The position numbers were made by a program, and so were the translations under genes. A DNA stretch of 10,815 bases from Bacteroidetes bacterium UBA6063 (GTDB taxonomy: Bacteria > Bacteroidota > Bacteroidia > NS11-12g > UBA9320): contig DIYD01000057.1 in assembly GCA_002428905.1 (NCBI GenBank), positions 1 through 10,815 of the forward strand. Reading direction: 5' to 3'. Positions 5,130 through 10,815 of this stretch are shown piece by piece (positions within the stretch are counted from its first letter, which is position 1; the number at the start of each line of letters is the position of its first letter). The notes beneath the pieces were generated by a model, which did no database searches, was not told where the DNA came from, and saw nothing but the letters and a program-made list of their open reading frames with translations.

Positions 5130-6524
5130 ATGAAACGGATAAAGATTAAAGGAAACGATTTGCGTAAAATCGGTTTGAAAGACCATAAATTGATAACCAT
5201 AGCACTAGCTGTTTTGGCAAAACACTACAAGCGTGCAAGCCGAAATCAACAGTTGAAAGCAATCAAAGCTGTATTGGAAGATCCGGTCAGTTTTAAGGAA
5301 GACAGCGTGTTTGGAGCTCTCGCTCAAGCATTTGAGCCAACTGAATTGGAAGAAGTTGAACTGAAGCCCGATTCGGAATTTAAGGTGTTCGGTGCGTTGA
5401 ACATCTCCGAATCGGCTAAGCATCAGATGTATACAGCAATGAAGCTTCCGGTAACAGTTGACGGTGCAATGATGCCAGATGCTCATCACGGATACGGACT
5501 GCCTATTGGTGGAGTTTTAGCAACACGTGATGCCATAATCCCATATGGCGTTGGTATTGATATCGGTTGTCGGATGTGTTTGAGTATTTACCGCGATCCT
5601 GGATCGGTCGTAGACACCAGACGAGACGAGTTTACGCACGTTTTGAAACAACATACACGATTCGGCCTGAAGGAGAAATTCGAGCGGCCCAATCCTATGG
5701 AAGTGCTTGACCGCACTCTGTTCAATGAAATTCCAATGTTAAAGAAGCTTCAGATGAAAGCATTTCAACAGCTTGGAACATCAGGTGGTGGTAACCACTT
5801 TGTTGAATTTGGTCAGGTTGTGGTGCGTGAATTCAGCAACGAACTGGGACTTCAACCCGGAAATTATCTGGCATTGCTTTCGCATTCCGGTTCCAGAGGC
5901 CTGGGGGCAAATATTGCAATGCACTACACTAAATTGGCGGAGAAGCAAAGTCACCTGCCGAAATCGGCTCGAAAACTTGCCTGGTTAGATATGAATTCTC
6001 AAGAAGGGCAGGAGTACTGGTTGGCCATGAATCTAGCTGGAGACTATGCATCTGCTTGTCATGATGACATTCATAGACGCATAGCTAAGGTATTGAAGCT
6101 CCAATCCATCAAGCGTGTGGAGAACCACCACAACTTTGCATGGAAAGAGAAACTCGCTGATGGCAGCGAAGCTATTGTTCACCGCAAAGGTGCTACGCCT
6201 GCTGGGGAAGGTGTTCTGGGTATTATCCCAGGATCTATGACACAGAAGGGCTACATAGTGGCGGGACGTGGAAATCACAATTCCATCCAGTCGGCGTCTC
6301 ATGGTGCCGGAAGAGTAATGAGCAGGGGAGAGGCTAAACGTTCTTTCACAAAAAACCAAATGAAGGAAGTTTTAAAACAACACAGTGTCACCTTGTTAGG
6401 TGGTGGAGTGGATGAATCACCCTTTGCCTATAAAGACCTGAACGAGGTTATGGAGTATCAAAACGACCTGGTAAAAACGCTGGGAAGCTTTACGCCCAAA
6501 ATTGTGCGTATGGCACAGGACTAA
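5130..6524 (+). CDS. rtcB: RtcB-family RNA ligase (3'-phosphate/5'-OH joining), divergent type
   Basis: RtcB joins RNA 2',3'-cyclic-phosphate or 3'-phosphate ends to 5'-OH ends using GTP and Mn2+, repairing cleaved tRNA and other RNAs. The family motifs are all visible: PDAHHGYGLPIGGV (116-129), VGIDIGCRM (141-149; D144 and C147 as metal ligands), GTSGGGNHFVE (216-226; N222, H223), SHSGSRGLG (251-259; H252), ENHHNFAWKE (331-340; H334), HRKGATPAGEG (351-361) and SASHGAGRVMSR (388-399). H391 in the last is the expected guanylylated histidine. Length (464) is within the family range, with an N-terminal region of about 85 residues (IKGNDLRKIGL...) before the catalytic core. Differences from well-studied enzymes include YASACHDD (306-313) where an AxANR-type stretch is usual, and a C-terminus ending MAQD rather than KG. 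Operon partner is the upstream 305-residue protein; neither rtcA nor archease is seen. Confidence 0.93.
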   Translation: MKRIKIKGNDLRKIGLKDHKLITIALAVLAKHYKRASRNQQLKAIKAVLEDPVSFKEDSVFGALAQAFEPTELEEVELKPDSEFKVFGALNISESAKHQMYTAMKLPVTVDGAMMPDAHHGYGLPIGGVLATRDAIIPYGVGIDIGCRMCLSIYRDPGSVVDTRRDEFTHVLKQHTRFGLKEKFERPNPMEVLDRTLFNEIPMLKKLQMKAFQQLGTSGGGNHFVEFGQVVVREFSNELGLQPGNYLALLSHSGSRGLGANIAMHYTKLAEKQSHLPKSARKLAWLDMNSQEGQEYWLAMNLAGDYASACHDDIHRRIAKVLKLQSIKRVENHHNFAWKEKLADGSEAIVHRKGATPAGEGVLGIIPGSMTQKGYIVAGRGNHNSIQSASHGAGRVMSRGEAKRSFTKNQMKEVLKQHSVTLLGGGVDESPFAYKDLNEVMEYQNDLVKTLGSFTPKIVRMAQD

Positions 6525-6527
6525 ATG

Positions 6528-6556
6528 AAAAAAGTCCCGGCATAAGCCGGGACTTT
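6528..6556. terminator. Strong bidirectional terminator between rtcB and the yqhD-type gene
   Basis: AAAGTCCCGGC (6531-6541) and GCCGGGACTTT (6546-6556) form a perfect 11-bp stem with an ATAA loop. Six A residues (6528-6533) become a T-run on the minus strand, ideal for ending transcription from the minus-strand dehydrogenase gene. On the plus strand the tail is weaker (TTTGGTTT) but can serve the rtcB operon. Confidence 0.9.
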
Positions 6557-6588
6557 GGTTTAACCTGAATGTAGTCGAATTCAGATTA

Positions 6589-7749
6589 TTAATAGCTCTT
6601 TTCTACGATCACCTGAACATCGTCTGGTTTAACGTTTTGCCGTTCACCTAATGCCACCCAGCCACGGTCTTCAAGTGCTGTGCGTACCTTTTCTGCCGTA
6701 CCGGCGTATTGATCGGTGTAGTCCGATAAGTGGGTTGGTATGTCCAACGACTGAAAGAATGCTTCGGTCTTCTCAATGGCTTTCTCCGCCTTTTCGCGTG
6801 AGGAACCTTCCGTAATGTTCCAAACCCGTTCAGCGTATTGGGCCAACTTCTCTTCTTTGATGTCGATGTAATGTTGGTAGTGACGCGGAGCAATAATTGC
6901 GAGTGTTCGTGCATGGTCAATTCCATACAATGCGGTCAATTCATGTCCCATGGCGTGGATTGCCCAATCGCTCGGTACGCCTTTCTGAATCAGCCCGTTA
7001 AGCGCCATCGTGCAACACCACATGAAGTTTGCTGCTGCTTTGTAATCTGTTTGATCCGCAAGTACTTTGGGGCCCGTTTCAATTAAACTATTTAAGATGC
7101 TTTCTGCGATGCGATCTTGTAAATCTGCACCAACCGGGTACGTCATGTACTGTTCCAGAACATGGGTAAATGCATCGGTAATTCCGTTGGCAATTTGACG
7201 CTGAGGGATACTCCGGATTACGGTCGGGTCAAGTATGGAGAATTTTGGAAACAATCCAGGGCCACCCATACCAAGTTTTTGGCCGGTTTCTTTTCTGGAA
7301 ATCACTGCTCCGCTGTTCATCTCACTGCCTGTGGCAGGAAGTGTCAACACGGTTCCGAACGGCATGCCAACTTTAGTTGGTCTCCGTTTTTCCAGAATGT
7401 CCCATGGGGTATCGCCCTTAAAGAGTGCCGCGGAGGCTAAGAACTTTGTGCCGTCAATTACAGAACCTCCACCCACAGCAAGCAGAAAGTCAATGTTTTC
7501 TGATTTTATCACTTCAAGGGCCTCTAGTAATTTGCTGTACTCCGGGTTGGCAGGAATACCTCCAAATTCAATTACGTTGCGGTTTCCTAGAGCTTCTTTG
7601 ACTTGCTCATACACCCCGTTTCGCTTAATACTTCCTCCACCATAAAGCATTAGAACATTCGCGTCACGAGGAACTTCTTTGCGCAATTGCGCTATCTGGC
7701 CTTCTCCAAAATGGATTTTTACCGGGTTTTGTAATTCAAAATTTAACAT
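6589..7749 (-). CDS. yqhD: YqhD-type iron-containing alcohol dehydrogenase (NADPH-dependent aldehyde reductase)
   Basis: The 386-residue protein follows E. coli YqhD closely along its whole length (387 residues there, as I recall the sequence). It starts MLNFELQNPVKIHFGEGQI and has the YGGGS turn (36-40), the nucleotide-binding AVGGGSVIDGTKF (91-103), TLPATGSEMNSGAVIS (136-151) and AERVWNITEG. Metal ligands of the family are present: D192 and H196 in TDAFTHVLEQ, H265 in DWAIHAMGHEL and H279 in GIDHARTLAI; H269 is the second conserved histidine. YqhD enzymes reduce short-chain aldehydes, including butyraldehyde and isobutyraldehyde, with NADPH in the cytosol. The ATG at 7747-7749 gives the standard N-terminus. 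The gene lies 72 bases downstream of IcmF in the same direction, without an obvious promoter or strong terminator between them, so it may be read with it. Confidence 0.92.
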   Translation of the reverse strand: MLNFELQNPVKIHFGEGQIAQLRKEVPRDANVLMLYGGGSIKRNGVYEQVKEALGNRNVIEFGGIPANPEYSKLLEALEVIKSENIDFLLAVGGGSVIDGTKFLASAALFKGDTPWDILEKRRPTKVGMPFGTVLTLPATGSEMNSGAVISRKETGQKLGMGGPGLFPKFSILDPTVIRSIPQRQIANGITDAFTHVLEQYMTYPVGADLQDRIAESILNSLIETGPKVLADQTDYKAAANFMWCCTMALNGLIQKGVPSDWAIHAMGHELTALYGIDHARTLAIIAPRHYQHYIDIKEEKLAQYAERVWNITEGSSREKAEKAIEKTEAFFQSLDIPTHLSDYTDQYAGTAEKVRTALEDRGWVALGERQNVKPDDVQVIVEKSY

Positions 7750-7821
7750 ACCCGATTAACAGTCAAAAGACGTAAAGAGTTTTAGATATTTGGAAGAACA
7801 CCATTTGGCGTTCGAGGGTTC

Positions 7822-10815
7822 TTACATATTTCGCCGGTATTGACCACCGACTTCAAACAAGGCATTGGTGATCTGGCCCAATGAACAAACCTTACAGGCA
7901 TCCATCAGTGCTTCAAACACGTTTCCGTTTTGCAATGCAACCTGCTGGATGTTCTTGAGCTGCGCAGCAGCCTCGTCGCCTTCTCGCGCGTGCAAGCCGT
8001 TAAGTGTATTGATCTGGAACTCCTTTTCGTCGGTAGTGGCGCGAATTACTTCTTTCGGCAGAATAGTAGGAGAGCCCTTGCTGCTCAAGAAGGTGTTAAC
8101 TCCAATAATTGGGAATTCGCCGGTGTGCTTTAGTGTTTCGTAATACAGACTTTCTTCCTGAATCTTAGAGCGTTGATACATGGTTTCCATGGCGCCTAAT
8201 ACACCGCCACGTTCCGTAATTCGATCAAATTCACCCAGCACTGCTTCCTCTACCAGGTCGGTCAATTCTTCAATGATGAATGAGCCTTGTAGTGGGTTTT
8301 CGTTTTTAGCCAGACCAAGCTCACGGTTGATTATCAACTGAATCGCAACCGCTCTTCGTACACTTTCTTCGGTTGGTGTTGTGATGGCCTCGTCATACGC
8401 ATTGGTATGCAAACTGTTGCAGTTGTCGTAGATGGCATATAACGCCTGCAATGTGGTACGGATGTCATTGAAGTCGATTTCCTGGGCGTGTAAGCTTCGT
8501 CCACTCGTCTGAATGTGGTATTTCAGCATTTGGCTACGCTCATTTGCCCCGTACTTCAATTTCATGGCCTTAGCCCAGATTCGTCGTGCTACTCGGCCAA
8601 TTACCGCATATTCAGGGTCGATTCCATTAGAGAAGAAGAAGCTTAGGTTCGGACCAAAGTGATTGATGTCCATACCCCGGCTCAAGTAATATTCTACATA
8701 GGTGAATCCGTTTGCTAGTGTAAAGGCAAGTTGAGTAATCGGATTTGCGCCTGCTTCTGCAATGTGATATCCGGAAATGGAAACCGAATAGAAGTTTCGA
8801 ACTTCTTTGGAGATAAAGTATTGCTGCACATCACCCATCAAACGAAGGGCAAATTCCGTTGAGAAAATACACGTGTTTTGTGCCTGATCTTCTTTCAGTA
8901 TGTCTGCCTGAACAGTCCCACGAACTTGCTTTAATGTGTCGGCCTTAATCGTATTATATACGTCAGTAGGAAGAACCTTGTCGCCAGTCAAGCCAAGCAA
9001 CATGAGCCCAAGCCCGTCATTGCCTTTAGGCAAATCGCCATTGTATTTGGGTTGTTCCGTGCCTCTGGCATTGAAGTAAGCCTTTATTTTTTGCTGTGTT
9101 TCTTCCTCTAGTCCATTTTCCTTGATGTACAACTCGCATTGTTGGTCAATAGCAGCGTTCATAAAGTAACCCAGGAGCATAGGAGCTGGCCCATTAATCG
9201 TCATGGAAACCGACGTCATCGGATTGGCCAGATTAAAACCCGAATACAGTTTTTTAGCATCGTCTAAACAACAAATGCTAACACCTGAGTTTCCAATCTT
9301 TCCGTAGATATCCGGACGATAATCCGGATCGTTACCGTACAGCGTTACCGAGTCGAATGCGGTACTTAGTCGCTTTGCAGGCATGGCGCTACTTAGATAG
9401 TGGAAACGTTTGTTTGTGCGCTCTGGCCCACCTTCACCTGCAAACATACGGGTTGGGTCCTCACCCTGACGCTTAAATGGGTAAATTCCAGCCGTGTAAG
9501 GGAATTTACCAGGAACGTTTTCTTGCAGATTCCACTGCAACACATCTCCCCAGGCTTCGTATTTCGGAAGCGATACTTTGCTGATTTTCTGGTGCGATAA
9601 GGACTTGGTTTTCGTCTCAACTTTAATCTCCCGATTACGAACGAGGTAGGTGTATATGTCGTTGGCATAAGCCTCTTTAACACTGTCCCACTCGTCAACA
9701 AGCTTTTGCAGTTTTGGATCGAAATCCAACGCAATGTTGCTGTAGGTTTCCTCAAGATCCTTAATCAAGCGATCGGCGTCGGTAACCTTTGTTTCACGTA
9801 TGGTTTCAATGGTTTTGTTGATACCGTAAAGCTTTTGCGCAAGCTCGGATTGTTTCTTTGCCCACTGGTCGTAAGAACGATTGTTCTCTGCTATTTCTGA
9901 TAGGTAACGTACCCGTTTCGGCGGGATAATATAAATCTTCTCCGATAGGTCTTCCTCATTTTCGTAAGACGTGCTAAACGAAGCATTTGTTTTCGTATTG
10001 ATGGTCTCAATAAGCTTGGCATACAGCGAGTTAACACCAGGATCGTTAAACTGACTTGCAATGGTTCCGAACACAGGCATACTATCCACTTCCTGGTCGA
10101 ATAATTTGTGGTTGCGCTGAAACTGTTTTTTTACATCGCGTAAGGCGTCTAGCGCACCGCGTTTGTCAAACTTATTGATGGCTATGACGTCCGCGAAATC
10201 CAACATGTCAATTTTCTCCAGCTGTGTGGCTGCACCGTATTCAGGTGTCATCACGTACAAGCTGGCATCACTATGATCTGTGATTTCCGTATCGCTTTGA
10301 CCAATACCTGAGGTTTCAAGAATGATCAGGTCATAACCTGCAACCTTGAGTATGTCTTTTGCGGTGTCGATGTGAGCAGATAGCGCCAGGTTGGCCTGTC
10401 GGGTAGCCAGTGAACGCATGTAAACACGTTCGTTCCGGATGCTGTTCATGCGAATGCGGTCACCTAAAAGCGCCCCTCCGGTTTTTCGTTTGCTCGGGTC
10501 AACAGATATAATCGCGATCGATTTGTCTTCAAAGTCGTTTAGAAATCGTCGAACAAGTTCGTCTACCAAACTACTTTTACCCGCACCACCCGTTCCTGTA
10601 ATACCAAGTACAGGTGTGTTTAATGTCTTAGCCTCTGCAGAAATCGATTCAAGCAATGCTTTGTTCTCTTCCGGGAAGTTCTCCGCAGCCGAAATCACTT
10701 TGGCAATCGACATCTTATTCTTCGTGCGGAACGATTCTACTTCGCCATTGAGTGAGTACCCCGTAGGGAAATCCGATTTCTCAACCAGGTCATTGATCAT
10801 GCCTTGAAGCCCCAT
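7822..10815 (-). CDS. icmF: Fused isobutyryl-CoA mutase IcmF, lacking its N-terminal B12-binding domain because of the window edge
   Basis: IcmF is an adenosylcobalamin enzyme that interconverts isobutyryl-CoA and n-butyryl-CoA, with its G-protein chaperone built in. The visible 997 residues start inside the protein: the reading frame is open to the window end, and the first Met (in MGLQGMINDLVEKS) is almost certainly internal. Absent upstream is the B12-binding domain (about 130 residues, DxHxxG). Visible in order are the MeaI-like GTPase with P-loop GITGTGGAGKSS (71-82), SVDPSKRKTGGALLGDR (104-120), ETSGIGQSD (167-175) and NKFD (214-217); a linker (about 290-420); and the mutase barrel from WNLQENVPGKFPYTAG (428-443) to about 850. 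The barrel includes AGEGGPERTNKRFHYLS and ISGYHIAEAGANP. The C-terminus ends VGGQYRRNM, typical of the family. Q646 occupies the place of MCM Arg207, supporting ICM over methylmalonyl-CoA mutase. Y445 is discussed in the findings. Confidence 0.95.
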   Translation of the reverse strand: MGLQGMINDLVEKSDFPTGYSLNGEVESFRTKNKMSIAKVISAAENFPEENKALLESISAEAKTLNTPVLGITGTGGAGKSSLVDELVRRFLNDFEDKSIAIISVDPSKRKTGGALLGDRIRMNSIRNERVYMRSLATRQANLALSAHIDTAKDILKVAGYDLIILETSGIGQSDTEITDHSDASLYVMTPEYGAATQLEKIDMLDFADVIAINKFDKRGALDALRDVKKQFQRNHKLFDQEVDSMPVFGTIASQFNDPGVNSLYAKLIETINTKTNASFSTSYENEEDLSEKIYIIPPKRVRYLSEIAENNRSYDQWAKKQSELAQKLYGINKTIETIRETKVTDADRLIKDLEETYSNIALDFDPKLQKLVDEWDSVKEAYANDIYTYLVRNREIKVETKTKSLSHQKISKVSLPKYEAWGDVLQWNLQENVPGKFPYTAGIYPFKRQGEDPTRMFAGEGGPERTNKRFHYLSSAMPAKRLSTAFDSVTLYGNDPDYRPDIYGKIGNSGVSICCLDDAKKLYSGFNLANPMTSVSMTINGPAPMLLGYFMNAAIDQQCELYIKENGLEEETQQKIKAYFNARGTEQPKYNGDLPKGNDGLGLMLLGLTGDKVLPTDVYNTIKADTLKQVRGTVQADILKEDQAQNTCIFSTEFALRLMGDVQQYFISKEVRNFYSVSISGYHIAEAGANPITQLAFTLANGFTYVEYYLSRGMDINHFGPNLSFFFSNGIDPEYAVIGRVARRIWAKAMKLKYGANERSQMLKYHIQTSGRSLHAQEIDFNDIRTTLQALYAIYDNCNSLHTNAYDEAITTPTEESVRRAVAIQLIINRELGLAKNENPLQGSFIIEELTDLVEEAVLGEFDRITERGGVLGAMETMYQRSKIQEESLYYETLKHTGEFPIIGVNTFLSSKGSPTILPKEVIRATTDEKEFQINTLNGLHAREGDEAAAQLKNIQQVALQNGNVFEALMDACKVCSLGQITNALFEVGGQYRRNM

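Noticed and set aside
7235..7645. Plus-strand 136-codon ORF
   Set aside because: It lies wholly antisense to the yqhD-type gene, whose protein matches its family end to end.
7798..7811. Hairpin ACACC-ATTT-GGCGT between icmF and yqhD as a terminator
   Set aside because: Only five pairs including one G-U, and no T-run on the minus strand; too weak to call.
7750..7821. Separate promoter for the yqhD-type gene
   Set aside because: No TAnnTTTG match on the minus strand in the gap; the closest is TACGTCTTTTG, with the wrong spacing.
10439..10807. Plus-strand 122-codon ORF
   Set aside because: Antisense shadow of the IcmF GTPase domain, which carries unmistakable motifs.
10813..10815. ATG at the window edge as the IcmF start
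   Set aside because: IcmF needs a B12-binding domain before this point, and the frame is open to the edge; the Met is most likely internal.

Overview
The window looks like a piece of chromosome from a member of the Bacteroidota, probably a marine or flavobacteria-like lineage. The evidence is promoter boxes of the TAnnTTTG type, the near absence of Shine-Dalgarno sequences, AT-rich gene starts, and a fused isobutyryl-CoA mutase (IcmF). Nothing indicates a plasmid, prophage or insertion sequence. The lineage is an inference; no rRNA or other marker gene is present.

Layout. Positions 1-120 (minus) hold the N-terminus of a short-chain dehydrogenase cut by the window edge. Divergent from it is a 491-residue protein of unknown function with an acidic linker and a C-terminal membrane anchor. 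A perfect hairpin, a two-copy 16-bp repeat and nine tandem copies of an 8-bp unit fill the gap before a convergent bestrophin-family channel gene (minus). The bestrophin gene and a divergent glycerophosphodiester phosphodiesterase gene share a short intergenic region containing a mirrored pair of TAnnTTTG boxes.

The most interesting part is 3834-6556. A good Bacteroidota promoter is followed by about 340 bases carrying two intrinsic terminators. Each is preceded by a tiny ORF whose RNA can pair with the 5' arm of the terminator. A third hairpin has the start codon of the next gene in its 3' arm. This leader precedes a tight two-gene operon: an unrecognised tryptophan-rich protein with an EEVQSDW motif, and a divergent RtcB-type RNA ligase that keeps all the expected metal and guanylylation residues. 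I propose that the leader controls expression of an RNA-repair operon in response to translation or tRNA status. The pairings are visible in the sequence; the mechanism is a hypothesis.

A strong bidirectional terminator separates rtcB from the convergent minus-strand pair at the right. That pair is IcmF, running off the window at its N-terminus, and a YqhD-type NADPH-dependent aldehyde reductase 72 bases downstream. IcmF interconverts isobutyryl-CoA and butyryl-CoA; YqhD reduces short aldehydes. Their co-orientation may reflect shared short-chain acyl metabolism, but that link is only suggestive.
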